64,000 nucleotides of DNA from Oscillospiraceae bacterium (lineage in GTDB: Bacteria > Bacillota > Clostridia > Oscillospirales > Ruminococcaceae), in contig JAHHTP010000002.1 in the NCBI GenBank assembly GCA_020024615.1, positions 20,699 to 84,698 of the forward strand, given 5' to 3'. How positions within the stretch are numbered: position 1 is the first letter of the stretch; each line of letters starts with the position of its first letter. Of the stretch, positions 7,267 to 15,778 are shown in pieces. Made by a program: the position numbers and the translations under genes. Below the pieces are notes generated by a model that was not told the DNA's origin, ran no database searches, and was given only the letters and a program-made list of their open reading frames with translations.

Positions 7267-8622
7267 TTATATGACATTTATTCTCTTATTTTTTATTGTT
7301 TTCTTTTGTAATCTTTTGTTTTCTGATATATTTATACATTTTGCACATAAAATCAAGCATATTGCTCCGGTATTCAATAATACAAGTGCGGTATTTACCA
7401 TATCCGAAAACATCAAAATGCTCTCAGAAGACGAAAAAAAGCCTGCAAATCCCATCATGACAAAAACTATTATATAGATTGTTTGAATGGTTTTCCCTTT
7501 CCCAAATAAAAAATAAATCGATCTGCTTCCATAAAATCCCCATCCGAGTGCCGCCGCAAAAGCAAAGCAAAAAAGTGCCACTATTAAAAATATATTTCCA
7601 GAAACACCGAAAGCGGCTTCCCATACAGCCGCCGTCATACCATAACATCCATTCCCAGACGCTGTGACATCACTTACAAGCAAACTCAATGCGGTCACAC
7701 TGCACATGATTATTGTGTCAAAGAATACCTCAAAAATCCCCCACAAACCTGCTGTGTGCGGTTCTTCATCTGCGGCAGCATGCACAATTGGGGCAGATCC
7801 CAAACCGCTCTCATTGGTAAACAAACCTCTGGTAAATCCACTTTTAACCGCCAAAATCCAGATACTACCGCAAAAACCTCCAGCCATCTGCCGCATACCA
7901 AATGCACCCATAATTATAGATGCTACCGCTTGCGGCAGCCTGTTAATCCGCAAGACGATCAATGTCAGACACCCAATCAGATAACCCAATGCCATAATCG
8001 GTGTCAAAACGCCTGCAATCTTTGTAATGCGCTTTCCTCCACCACACATCGCAATAAATAATAGCAAACAAAACAATCCTGCCACTATAAACATCAATCC
8101 ATATAATGTTCTTCCAGAAACAGGAAGCTGTTTTATCACAATTCCCACAGCGTTGGTCTGTGCAGCATCTCCAATAAAAAAGCTTGCACCGATGCACAGA
8201 ATCGCAAATATTTTCCCTGCCCATTTCGCATGCAGCAGATCCGTTATATAATACATCGGACCGCCATGATTCCCTTTCCTTGTTTTACAAGCAAGAAAAA
8301 TTTCGGTGTATTTAACAGCCATTTCCAAAACCGCTGCCACACACATCCAGAATATCGCCCCTGATCCGCCAATTTCAATCGCTGCTGCTACGCCAATAAT
8401 ATTTCCTGTACCAATTGTTCCAGCAAGTGCTGTCATCGCAGCAGAAAAAGAATTCATTTTACCATCTTTTTTCTGTTTCTGAAACGGCAGACGCATACTC
8501 TTTGCAAAACACCGAAACTGCACCCAATGTGTCTTAATTCCGCATAATATCCCTGTTACAGTTAATAATCCAGCTGACATCGGTTCCAGCAACATATAAA
8601 ATAAACTGCTCAAAACTTCCAT
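7267..8622 (-). CDS. alanine/glycine:cation symporter (AGCS) family protein
   Basis: The 451-residue integral membrane protein has about ten hydrophobic helices. AGCS signatures are present: ALAGTIGTGNIIGVAAAIEI near residue 70, CKTRKGNHGGPMYYI, and FTRGLFTNESGLGSAPIVHA. AGCS carriers import small amino acids, typically alanine or glycine, with Na+ or H+. The ATG at 8622 is chosen because AGGAGGT lies directly upstream; an in-frame ATG at 8709 would extend over the preceding terminator. It is a single gene between that terminator and the promoter of the ACT-hom operon. Substrate cannot be read from sequence. Confidence 0.92.
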   Translation of the reverse strand: MEVLSSLFYMLLEPMSAGLLTVTGILCGIKTHWVQFRCFAKSMRLPFQKQKKDGKMNSFSAAMTALAGTIGTGNIIGVAAAIEIGGSGAIFWMCVAAVLEMAVKYTEIFLACKTRKGNHGGPMYYITDLLHAKWAGKIFAILCIGASFFIGDAAQTNAVGIVIKQLPVSGRTLYGLMFIVAGLFCLLLFIAMCGGGKRITKIAGVLTPIMALGYLIGCLTLIVLRINRLPQAVASIIMGAFGMRQMAGGFCGSIWILAVKSGFTRGLFTNESGLGSAPIVHAAADEEPHTAGLWGIFEVFFDTIIMCSVTALSLLVSDVTASGNGCYGMTAAVWEAAFGVSGNIFLIVALFCFAFAAALGWGFYGSRSIYFLFGKGKTIQTIYIIVFVMMGFAGFFSSSESILMFSDMVNTALVLLNTGAICLILCAKCINISENKRLQKKTIKNKRINVI

Positions 8623-8670
8623 TGCACACCTCCTGTTAAAACAGTGTATGCAAAATATGCTTATCCCAAA

Positions 8671-8700
8671 ACAAAAAGCGGACATAAATCTCTGCCCGCT
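8671..8700 (-). terminator. terminator after the DUF624 gene
   Basis: Minus strand AGCGGGC (8700-8694), 10-base loop, GTCCGCT (8683-8677; one G-T pair), then TTTTTGTTTT. Confidence 0.8.
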
Positions 8701-8708
8701 TATCATCA

Positions 8709-9614
8709 TTATTTGATTGTTTTTGTTTTCTTGGAAGGCTGTGCCACCGGTATGTTACTTACTTTTTCAAGTTCCGGTGCATCCGTAAAGAGCGATTCCT
8801 GCTTCGCTTCGGTCGCCACATCAATTACATTTCCATCTTCATCCTCATAAACATACTCATACTCGTATTCATCTTCATCGTCTGATTGCACTGCATACGG
8901 GTCTTCTTCTCCGGACTGCTCATAGTAAGGTTTGATAATATGCATATACACATACGGAAAGTATAAATAAGATATCATAAAACCTAAAGTAGACATCGGG
9001 AAAAATAACAACACCGGTGCACAAAGTGGGAAGGTGATAAAAAACAGTAGTCCAAACACGATTAAAAATGCTGCAACAATTAAATTTGCCTTGAAACTCA
9101 TAACTGACAGAATCAAGCTGTTTTTCAACATAGCAAATCCGTTTATCGCTACCTTTGCACTCAGCAACCAGCTGAAGAAAAAAGCAAACAGAAAAATAAT
9201 TGAGAAAATAATCGAAGCGAATGCTCCGAGATAGATGATAAAGTTGCCTGAGCTAAAGTTGGCTGGGAAGAACCACAAGGAGTACAGCAGGCCAACTCCA
9301 ATAAATACTTCTAAAAGGCCCCATAAAAACGAACTTTTAAAGTTCTTTCCAAAATTGGACCAGAAATCATGCCAGATAAACACCGGCTTTCTCTCCACCA
9401 TATCACTTGTCAGCTTTAATAATGCCGTGGTCGCTGGTCCAAATGTAATTACCGGAATACAGGCAATCATATAAAGCATATTTAACAATATAAGCCGAAA
9501 GAAATTTCTAAAATACAACTCAAAAAATAGAAAAAAACGATTTTTGAGCGGTTCATTTTTGCTGACACCCTTACCTGGCTTTTGAAAATTGCAAAATCCA
9601 AAAAAACTTGCCAC
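8709..9614 (-). CDS. DUF624 (YesL-like) membrane protein
   Basis: The 301-residue protein has an N-terminal FFRLILLNMLYMIACIPVI helix followed by the DUF624 hallmark TFGPATTALLKLTSDM and VFIWHDFWSNFGKNFKSSF, then three or four more helices. From about residue 235 it carries an acidic tail rich in Asp, Glu and Tyr. DUF624 proteins are membrane proteins of unknown function, often near sugar-uptake genes in Bacillus, which is not the case here. GTG at 9614 is the start, with GAGGA eight bases upstream; a longer open frame to 9737 overlaps the preceding gene and lacks a ribosome binding site. It lies 20 bases after the SpoIIM-like gene and ends at a terminator. Confidence 0.85.
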   Translation of the reverse strand: MASFFGFCNFQKPGKGVSKNEPLKNRFFLFFELYFRNFFRLILLNMLYMIACIPVITFGPATTALLKLTSDMVERKPVFIWHDFWSNFGKNFKSSFLWGLLEVFIGVGLLYSLWFFPANFSSGNFIIYLGAFASIIFSIIFLFAFFFSWLLSAKVAINGFAMLKNSLILSVMSFKANLIVAAFLIVFGLLFFITFPLCAPVLLFFPMSTLGFMISYLYFPYVYMHIIKPYYEQSGEEDPYAVQSDDEDEYEYEYVYEDEDGNVIDVATEAKQESLFTDAPELEKVSNIPVAQPSKKTKTIK

Positions 9615-9634
9615 TTTAACATCCTCACTTTTCT

Positions 9635-10216
9635 TCAGGCAGAAAACAGCATTGCACCATACCACCTGTAACATACTGCCGCCGCTACACAGAGTAATAA
9701 CAGCAGGAATAAATATCCTAAATTTTTCGCAGCACAACTGACTAGCTTCTCACGCAAATGTTCGGTTTCTCGCAGCTTCAGACAATTTTGCACACCTGCG
9801 ATTCCTGCCGGAAGCAACAGCAAAAAATAGCATACAGCAAACGGTACATACCACACAGCAGCAAACAGATACTGCTGCTCTAAAAGCAGCCACATTCCAT
9901 AACAGCCGCATCCTATTCCCGAAAATCCAAATAAAATATACACCAATGGCTGTCCGATCATCCAAAGTCCGGATATGTAGATTGCAATCATTAAAATCAA
10001 TCCTGGCAGAAATAGTCTGCACCCGAACTTTACCAAATTCGATACAGTGCATTCCATTGCCTTTAGTTGTTCCCAAACATCGCCGATTAGAGATGCTGCC
10101 TTTCCAGCTGCATCAGAAAGCTGCATTTTTATCATCATGCAGCCACAAATCACTCCGATTAAATAAATCAAACCAAGCCAGAAACCCAATGATCGATTGC
10201 TTTTACTTTGCTCCAT
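9635..10216 (-). CDS. SpoIIM-like (DUF95) multi-pass membrane protein
   Basis: The 193-residue protein has about five membrane segments. Helix 1 contains GLIYLIGVICGCMMIK; after a loop of about 40 residues come LFLPGLILMIAIYISGLWMI and VYILFGFSGIGCGC, then YVPFAVCYFLLLLPAGIAG, and a C-terminal helix. The topology, loop length and GVI.G opening resemble stage II sporulation protein M, which localises to the engulfing septum in endospore formers. Similarity is by pattern only, so the assignment is tentative and the general label membrane protein is safer. GGTGGAAAG precedes the ATG. It forms a pair with the DUF624 gene. Confidence 0.6.
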   Translation of the reverse strand: MEQSKSNRSLGFWLGLIYLIGVICGCMMIKMQLSDAAGKAASLIGDVWEQLKAMECTVSNLVKFGCRLFLPGLILMIAIYISGLWMIGQPLVYILFGFSGIGCGCYGMWLLLEQQYLFAAVWYVPFAVCYFLLLLPAGIAGVQNCLKLRETEHLREKLVSCAAKNLGYLFLLLLLCVAAAVCYRWYGAMLFSA

Positions 10217-10336
10217 ATTCTTTCCACCGCCTTTTGCTTTTGTACATAAAGTATACAGTACATTTCAGTACACAGTGCATTATATGGAGCAGCTGCTTCT
10301 TTTATAACCAGACAGCTTCTTAAAAATGTAAAGGAA

Positions 10337-10368
10337 GGGACAACTGCCTGCATCAGGCTGGTTGCCCC
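10337..10368 (-). terminator. probable terminator after the TIGR04086 gene
   Basis: Minus strand GGGGCAAC (10368-10361) pairs with GTTGTCCC (10344-10337), with an inner CCTG/CAGG stem. The following tract (TTCCTTTACATTTTT) is only moderately T-rich, so strength is uncertain. Confidence 0.5.
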
Positions 10369-10394
10369 CATAAACTCCTATGTTCAATACGCAA

Positions 10395-10853
10395 TCATCC
10401 GTAACTGTACCGGCGATTCTGCTTTTTCATTGCCAAAACAACCCCAAGTAGGCTGCCAACTATACAGCAGACAAAACTTCCAGCTGCTTTGATAGCAATC
10501 CATAACGAATCGGTCAGCAATCCATCCTGCACAAACGCCAGATGACCAACAACCAGCAGTACAATCCAGATAAGTCCGCTAATCAAACCGATCAGCAAAC
10601 CCTTTTCCTGCATCATTCTGCCAGATAATAAACCGTTGATCAACCCGCCAAGCAAAACTAGACCGACACAAATTCCATTCAAGGCAGTTGCCGGAATATG
10701 GAACTTCGCAATCAGCCACGCGGCAAGCAGCAGCAAAATAACCACTGCCAAAATTCCACAGAAAAATCCTACTCCCACGCTACGCCAAAAACGCAATGCC
10801 AGTGGATGAGAACCTTTTGGTGAAACAGTCGGATGATTATGTTTATTCGCCAT
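10395..10853 (-). CDS. TIGR04086 family membrane protein (YrzE-like)
   Basis: The 152-residue protein has four hydrophobic helices separated by short loops (GVGFFCGILAVVILLLLAA; GICVGLVLLGGLINGLLSG; IGLISGLIWIVLLVV; AGSFVCCIVGSLLGVVLA). This is the layout of the TIGR04086 family that follows yajC in many Clostridia and Bacilli. Function is unknown. The ATG at 10853 is preceded by GAGGAATG; an in-frame ATG at 10913 lacks a site. It is 72 bases downstream of yajC under the same promoter. Confidence 0.82.
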   Translation of the reverse strand: MANKHNHPTVSPKGSHPLALRFWRSVGVGFFCGILAVVILLLLAAWLIAKFHIPATALNGICVGLVLLGGLINGLLSGRMMQEKGLLIGLISGLIWIVLLVVGHLAFVQDGLLTDSLWIAIKAAGSFVCCIVGSLLGVVLAMKKQNRRYSYG

Positions 10854-10925
10854 ACCACATTCCTCGATTCCTATATTGTTATCTTCAGAATATGCAGCAA
10901 CAGGCAAAATCATTCCGTCAGAACA

Positions 10926-11291
10926 TTATTGAACAGAACCTTTTTTCTTATTTGCAGACTCAACCTTCTGCTCTTCGTGTACAGTTTCGTTTGACTGAAT
11001 AGCCCAACGTTTTACACGGATTTTGTTGCGGTTGTCACCGGATTCCAGCAGAACAGTATCCTCTTTGATGTTAACAACAATACCCTCAATGCCACCGATG
11101 GTTACAACGATATCGCCAACCTGGATATTGTTACGCATAGACTGGGTTTCTTTCTCTTTTTTACGCTGCGGACGAATGATTAAGAAGTACATAACCACCA
11201 GCAGCAGTACAAAAGGCAGAAGTGTTGCAAGCATAGACATCGTACCGCCTGCTTGCGGAGCAGCAGCTGTTAAAATAGTGCTAATATTCAT
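10926..11291 (-). CDS. yajC: preprotein translocase subunit YajC
   Basis: The 121-residue protein has one N-terminal membrane segment (MLATLLPFVLLLVVMYFLII) followed at once by RPQRKKEKE and the soluble core NIQVGDIVVTIGGIEGIVV, all diagnostic of YajC. YajC associates with SecDF at the Sec translocon. The third in-frame codon after ATG 11300 is a second ATG at 11291; GGAGG is adjacent to the first and properly spaced from the second, so 11291 is preferred. The C-terminus is basic. A promoter lies about 35 bases upstream. Confidence 0.93.
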   Translation of the reverse strand: MNISTILTAAAPQAGGTMSMLATLLPFVLLLVVMYFLIIRPQRKKEKETQSMRNNIQVGDIVVTIGGIEGIVVNIKEDTVLLESGDNRNKIRVKRWAIQSNETVHEEQKVESANKKKGSVQ

Positions 11292-11324
11292 TGATAGCAT
11301 CCTCCATAAAAAATCGATATTTCT

Positions 11325-11353
11325 ATTATAACAAATTTAACTGGAAATTACAA
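11325..11353 (-). promoter_or_regulatory. promoter of yajC
   Basis: Minus strand TTGTAA (11353-11348), 17-base spacer, TATAAT (11330-11325). It separates yajC from the transketolase genes upstream. Confidence 0.75.
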
Positions 11354-11373
11354 TAGGAAAACCTGTAAATATT

Positions 11374-12309
11374 TTATAACAATGCTTCTTTTACCTTAGC
11401 AACAATATTTTCTGCGGTTAAACCATATTTCTCAAGCAGTTCAACAGCCGGACCAGACTGGCCGAATACATCATTGACACCAAGTCTTACCACTTTGGTC
11501 GGATGTTTTTCGGATAACAGCTCTGCAACGGCACCACCCAGACCACCGATAACATTATGTTCTTCAGCGGTTACAATCGCTTTTGTTTCCTTTGCAGCCT
11601 TTAAGATAATCTCTTCATCCAGCGGTTTAATGGTATGAATATTGATGACACGGACAGAAATGCCATCCGCTTCCAGTACTTTTGCAGCTTCCAGTGCTTT
11701 ACCAACCATTAAGCCAGTAGCAATTACAGTAACATCGTTACCTTCTTTTAAGGTAACACCCTTACCCAGCTCAAATTTATAGGATGCCTCATCGTTAATG
11801 ACATCAACAGCCAGTCTGCCCAGACGAACATAAGCTGGACCATCATAATCAGCCAATGCAAAAATAGCAGCTTTTGCTTCAACATCGTCAGCCGGATTGA
11901 CAATGGTCATGCCCGGAATGGTACGCATTAAGGCAATATCCTCACAGCACTGATGGGAAGCACCATCTTCACCAACCGAAATACCTGCATGTGTAGCACA
12001 GATTTTTACTGGAATGTGCGGATAACCGATCGAGTTACGGATAATTTCAAATCCTCTGCCTGCCGCAAACATAGCGAAAGAGCTTGCGAATACTTTTTTG
12101 CCGCTTGCTGCAAGTCCTGCTGCAACACCCAGCATATTACACTCTGCAATACCACAGTCAATAAAACGCTCTGGGCACGCTTTTTTAAACATACCAGTCT
12201 TGGTTGCTGCTGCAAGGTCAGCATCCAAAACAACGACATCCGGATCTTTTGCACCAAGCATTTCCAGTGCCTTACCGTAACTATCTCTGGTTGCAATCTT
12301 ATTAGACAT
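11374..12309 (-). CDS. transketolase, C-terminal subunit
   Basis: The 311-residue protein carries the pyrimidine-binding domain (DLAAATKTGMFKKACPERFI, GIAECNMLGVAAGLAASGKK, ATHAGISVGEDGASHQCCED) and the C-terminal transketolase domain ending near AELLSEKHPTKVVRLGVND. It lacks the diphosphate-binding half, which is encoded by the gene just upstream; together they equal one full transketolase of the non-oxidative pentose phosphate pathway, a thiamine-diphosphate enzyme. The split form is common in Clostridia. ATG at 12309 follows GGAGAGG; an in-frame ATG at 12381 overlaps the N-terminal subunit gene and is rejected. 1-deoxyxylulose-5-phosphate synthase is a distant alternative, but that enzyme is not split this way. 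Confidence 0.93.
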   Translation of the reverse strand: MSNKIATRDSYGKALEMLGAKDPDVVVLDADLAAATKTGMFKKACPERFIDCGIAECNMLGVAAGLAASGKKVFASSFAMFAAGRGFEIIRNSIGYPHIPVKICATHAGISVGEDGASHQCCEDIALMRTIPGMTIVNPADDVEAKAAIFALADYDGPAYVRLGRLAVDVINDEASYKFELGKGVTLKEGNDVTVIATGLMVGKALEAAKVLEADGISVRVINIHTIKPLDEEIILKAAKETKAIVTAEEHNVIGGLGGAVAELLSEKHPTKVVRLGVNDVFGQSGPAVELLEKYGLTAENIVAKVKEALL

Positions 12310-12338
12310 ATATTTTACCTCTCCTATCTTTCCAACAA

Positions 12339-13181
12339 TTACTCGTTCAAAAAGCTGTAAGCTGCTTTTAAATCCGCACAAGCCGTCTGATACTGCTCAT
12401 CATTCGGTGCAGCACCATGCCAGCTGACATTATTTTCCATGAAGGAAACACCTTTGCCCTTTACGCTCTTCTGAACAATAGCAACCGGTTTGCCTTTTAC
12501 TTCACGGGCAGCTTTAAAGGCTTTTTCAATAGCATCAAAATCGTGTGCATCGATAACGAATACTTCCCAGCCGAACGCCGCAAATTTTTCAGGAATTGGT
12601 TCTGGAGAACAAACTTCAGAAAGTGCACCATCAATCTGCAAACCATTATAGTCAATTACAGCAACAAGATTGTCCAGTTTATAGTGACTTGCGAACATAG
12701 CCGCTTCCCAAACCATACCTTCTTCAATCTCGCCATCGCCTAAAATGGTATAAACACGATAATCCTCATTGGATAATTTTGCGGATAAAGCCATACCACA
12801 TGCAGAAGAAATACCTTGTCCCAAAGAGCCTGTGCTCATATCAATGCCCGGAATTTTCTTTTTATCTGGATGCCCTTGTAACATTGCACCGGTGTGACGC
12901 AGTTGCAGCAGTTCTTCTTTCGGGAAGTATCCCATATTTGCCAGCACAGCATATAATGCCGGAGCAGCATGACCTTTCGAGAGGACAAAACGGTCTCTTT
13001 TCGGATCTGTTGGATTTTTCGGATCTACATTCATCTCAACTTTATACAGATAAGTCAGTGTATCCGCAATGGATAAAGAGCCGCCCGGATGTCCGGATTT
13101 CGCAGCGTGTACACCATCAATAATACCCTGTCTGACTGCATATGCAAAAGATTGTAATTCTTTTTTCTGTTCGTTCGTCAT
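12339..13181 (-). CDS. transketolase, N-terminal subunit
   Basis: This 280-residue subunit holds the thiamine-diphosphate-binding domain: AAKSGHPGGSLSIADTLTYL near residue 30, RDRFVLSKGHAAPALYA, GSLGQGISSACGMAL, and the GDGEIEEGMVWEA motif with a following DYNGLQIDG that binds Mg2+ and diphosphate. It pairs with the C-terminal subunit 29 bases downstream. GGAGG five bases before ATG 13181 fixes the start; an in-frame ATG at 13205 has no site. Confidence 0.94.
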   Translation of the reverse strand: MTNEQKKELQSFAYAVRQGIIDGVHAAKSGHPGGSLSIADTLTYLYKVEMNVDPKNPTDPKRDRFVLSKGHAAPALYAVLANMGYFPKEELLQLRHTGAMLQGHPDKKKIPGIDMSTGSLGQGISSACGMALSAKLSNEDYRVYTILGDGEIEEGMVWEAAMFASHYKLDNLVAVIDYNGLQIDGALSEVCSPEPIPEKFAAFGWEVFVIDAHDFDAIEKAFKAAREVKGKPVAIVQKSVKGKGVSFMENNVSWHGAAPNDEQYQTACADLKAAYSFLNE

Positions 13182-13238
13182 AGAAACCTCCATAAATACT
13201 ATCATTTATCACACCGCAAATTTATCTGCGGAGTCATA

Positions 13239-14207
13239 TCAAAAGGATTGGTTGGGACGCAATGTTTTTAAAAACTGTTCAAAATAAGGTGGGAGTTCGG
13301 ATTCAAAATAAAGCTTTTCACTGGTAATCGGATGGACAAAACCAATGTTCTTTGCGTGCAGACATTGACCATGAAGCGATGTAATGCACTTTTTCGGTCC
13401 ATACACATCATCTCCCGCTACTGGGTGTCCCAGATATGCCATGTGTACCCTGATCTGATGCGTACGACCCGTTTCCAGCCGCAGCCGAACATGGGTAAAT
13501 CCCTCATATCGTTTCAGTACTGTATAATGGGTAATGGCTTCTTTGGAATTCTGTGTGGTAACACACATTTTTTTGCGGTCGTTCTTGCTGCGTCCAATTG
13601 GTAGATTGATCGTGCCAGTATCCTGTTTCACGGTTCCATATACAACCGCTTCATATTCCCGTATAAAAGAATGTACCTTAATCTGTTCTGCCAGCCCAAC
13701 ATGTGCCTGATCATTTTTAGCAACAATCAAAAGGCCACTTGTATTTTTGTCAATACGATGTACAATCCCCGGACGGATCACGCCGTTGATACCAGAAAGA
13801 CTGCCTTTGCAATGATACAGCAGCGCATTGACAAGGGTATGATCCAGATTTCCAGGAGCTGGGTGCACAACCATCCCTTTCTCCTTGTTTACCACCAGCA
13901 GATACTCATCCTCATAAACAATATCCAGTGGAATATTTTCCGGTTTTGCTTCAATCGGTTTTGGCTGTGGAATGGTAACAGCAATCTGTTGACCTGCACG
14001 CAGTTTGAAATTTTTAGGTTTCAAACTATTGTCCACCAGAACATTCCCGCTTTCAATCAGTTTCTGCAAAAACGCCCTCGAATGCTGTGGCAGCTCAACC
14101 GCCAGAAAAGTATCCAAACGGCTGGGATTATCCACCATCAAAATATATTCTTCCAGGGCGGATTCCATATCCTCATCTGTCAGCATCCATTCTTCATTTG
14201 TAATCAT
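13239..14207 (-). CDS. RluA/RluD-family pseudouridine synthase
   Basis: The 322-residue enzyme has an N-terminal S4 RNA-binding domain (SRLDTFLAVELPQHSRAFLQ onward) and a catalytic domain with VVNKEKGMVVHPAPGNLDHT and the RIDKNTSGLLIVAKN motif carrying the catalytic Asp; ETGRTHQIRVHMAYLGHP is the closing motif. It isomerises uridines in rRNA. Length and domains fit RluD (YlyB in Bacillus), which also lies next to lspA there; the exact target uridine is not deducible. Its ATG overlaps the lspA stop (ATGA), preceded by AGGTGAAACA. Confidence 0.92.
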   Translation of the reverse strand: MITNEEWMLTDEDMESALEEYILMVDNPSRLDTFLAVELPQHSRAFLQKLIESGNVLVDNSLKPKNFKLRAGQQIAVTIPQPKPIEAKPENIPLDIVYEDEYLLVVNKEKGMVVHPAPGNLDHTLVNALLYHCKGSLSGINGVIRPGIVHRIDKNTSGLLIVAKNDQAHVGLAEQIKVHSFIREYEAVVYGTVKQDTGTINLPIGRSKNDRKKMCVTTQNSKEAITHYTVLKRYEGFTHVRLRLETGRTHQIRVHMAYLGHPVAGDDVYGPKKCITSLHGQCLHAKNIGFVHPITSEKLYFESELPPYFEQFLKTLRPNQSF

Positions 14208-14683
14208 TGTTTCACCTTTTTGTTTTTTTCTTTACCGAAATCGAAAAAAAGGATATAAACTGCTAGAAAAATGGTTCCGCACACCACACAAATATCCGCA
14301 AAATTGAATACTGCAAAATTGATGATACGAAAATCAATATAATCAATAACATAACTGCGGAAAACACGGTCAATCAAATTGCCGATACCACCGCCTATGA
14401 TCGTTGCAACCGACCAGAGTGCAAACTTTGATGTACCTTTTTTGGAAACGCAAATCCAGATAATACCTGCAAAAATTGAAATTGAGGTAAATAAAATTAA
14501 AAAGACATATTGTCCCTGCATCGCACTGAATGCAGCACCTCTGTTTTCCATGTAGGTCAAATGCAGTACATCTGGAATCACTCCCACCGTACTAACTGGT
14601 TTCAAATATAAATCCGCAAAATATTTAATCAACTGATCCACTCCGACCAGCAATACCGCATAAATCAGCGCGATATATTTCAT
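14204..14683 (-). CDS. lspA: signal peptidase II (lipoprotein)
   Basis: The 159-residue membrane protein has four helices and the two aspartyl-protease boxes of LspA: GNLIDRVFRSYVIDYIDF and VFNFADICVVCG, each with a catalytic Asp. ENRGAAFSAMQG is also conserved. It cleaves the signal peptide of diacylglyceryl-prolipoproteins in the cytoplasmic membrane. ATG 14683 follows GGAAAGGAAAG; a longer frame to 14722 overlaps divIVA and adds residues not typical of the family. It is followed by an overlapping rluD-like gene. Confidence 0.95.
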   Translation of the reverse strand: MKYIALIYAVLLVGVDQLIKYFADLYLKPVSTVGVIPDVLHLTYMENRGAAFSAMQGQYVFLILFTSISIFAGIIWICVSKKGTSKFALWSVATIIGGGIGNLIDRVFRSYVIDYIDFRIINFAVFNFADICVVCGTIFLAVYILFFDFGKEKNKKVKQ

Positions 14684-14718
14684 GCTTGGGCTTTCCTTTC
14701 CGTGATTTAATCTACGCA

Positions 14719-15765
14719 TCATTTGCCGGACCCGTATTTCAAATCGGTAAATTTGCGGCCATATACCGGTTTGGCTGTATTGTGAATGGTTCTTCTCACA
14801 TCATCCGGTGTCAGATCGCCGTCAATCACCTGTGTTGGAATAACAGAAGTATCCTCTTTGAAATCTGACTCTGGAAAAGTTGATTTTTGCTCTGGAATTT
14901 CTTCTTTCGGCTGCTCATCCTCTGGCGGTTCTTCTAATTTTATTTCTTCCGGTTGCTCATCCTGCGGCGGTTCTTCTGTTTTTATTTCTTCTGGTTGCTC
15001 ATCCTGCGATGGCTCCTCTTCTGATTTTATTTCTTCTGCCTGTTCCTGTGGTTCTTCATCCTCTATCTGAACAGCTACTTCTTCGACCACAATTTCATCT
15101 TGCACAGCCACTGGTTCTTCCACCATTGGCTCAACCTCTTGTGTAGTCTGTGCAAGTTCTGCCTGTGGCTGTTCATCCATTGGTACAGTCGGCAATGCTT
15201 CAGGCTGGTAGTCTGTTTCGCTTAAATCCGGAATACGGTTGATCAAATCCAGATGTGCACGGTAAAGCTCAAATAAATCCGCCTTAAATGTAGAGGCTGC
15301 AATTTTAGCATTTTCCATTGTTTTGCGCTCTATCGCAGATTTCTGTTTTAATTCATTTAATTCGGTTAAAGCCTTATCTTTCAATTCGCGAATCAGCTGC
15401 TCTGTCTGCTCCATTGCTTCATTGGAAATTACATGGGCCTTTTCCTGCGCCAGCGTAATGGTCTCAGCTGCTTTGGATTTTGCTACCGAAGCAATTTCTT
15501 CTGCTTCGGTCTCTGCGTCATTGATAATTTTATTTCCATATTTCTGCGCTTTAATCAATGCTTCCTGTACAGCGTCTTCACTCGCCTGATACTCTTCTAC
15601 TTTGGCCGCAAGTGTTTTCATATCACGCAGCAAATGCTCCTGCTCTTTTTCCAAATTCTGAACATAGCTGACGACTTCTTGAAAAAAGGCGTCTACATCA
15701 TCTGATTTATAGCTGCCAAATGCACCGCGAACAAATTGTTTTGACGCTATGGTTTTTGCATCCAT
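14719..15765 (-). CDS. divIVA: DivIVA-family cell-pole/septum protein with acidic repeat tail
   Basis: The 348-residue protein begins with the membrane-binding DivIVA domain (KQFVRGAFGSYKSDDVDAFF, residues 8-27), followed by a long coiled-coil region (about 30-165) rich in Glu, Gln and Lys. DivIVA binds negatively curved membrane at septa and poles and recruits partners. The C-terminal half is unusual: an acidic, Pro/Glu/Gln-rich stretch with repeated DEQPEEIK units (about 240-295), then a short basic end. Typical DivIVA proteins have about 160-230 residues, so the tail is an addition. AAGGAGGAT precedes the ATG. It lies in the sepF-ylmH-divIVA-lspA order. Confidence 0.92.
   Translation of the reverse strand: MDAKTIASKQFVRGAFGSYKSDDVDAFFQEVVSYVQNLEKEQEHLLRDMKTLAAKVEEYQASEDAVQEALIKAQKYGNKIINDAETEAEEIASVAKSKAAETITLAQEKAHVISNEAMEQTEQLIRELKDKALTELNELKQKSAIERKTMENAKIAASTFKADLFELYRAHLDLINRIPDLSETDYQPEALPTVPMDEQPQAELAQTTQEVEPMVEEPVAVQDEIVVEEVAVQIEDEEPQEQAEEIKSEEEPSQDEQPEEIKTEEPPQDEQPEEIKLEEPPEDEQPKEEIPEQKSTFPESDFKEDTSVIPTQVIDGDLTPDDVRRTIHNTAKPVYGRKFTDLKYGSGK
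14909..15037 (-). repeat. 42-45 bp tandem repeat within divIVA
   Basis: Three consecutive in-frame units, 14909-14950, 14951-14992 (42 bases each) and 14993-15037 (45 bases), encode the DEQPEEIK(T/L/S)EEPP motif. The units are well conserved at DNA level, indicating recent expansion. Confidence 0.85.
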
Positions 15766-15778
15766 TGGCGTATCCTCC

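Noticed and set aside
14786..15146. Long plus-strand Ser/Val-rich open frames opposite divIVA
   Set aside because: They are mirror images of the acidic repeat region of divIVA and have no start signals.
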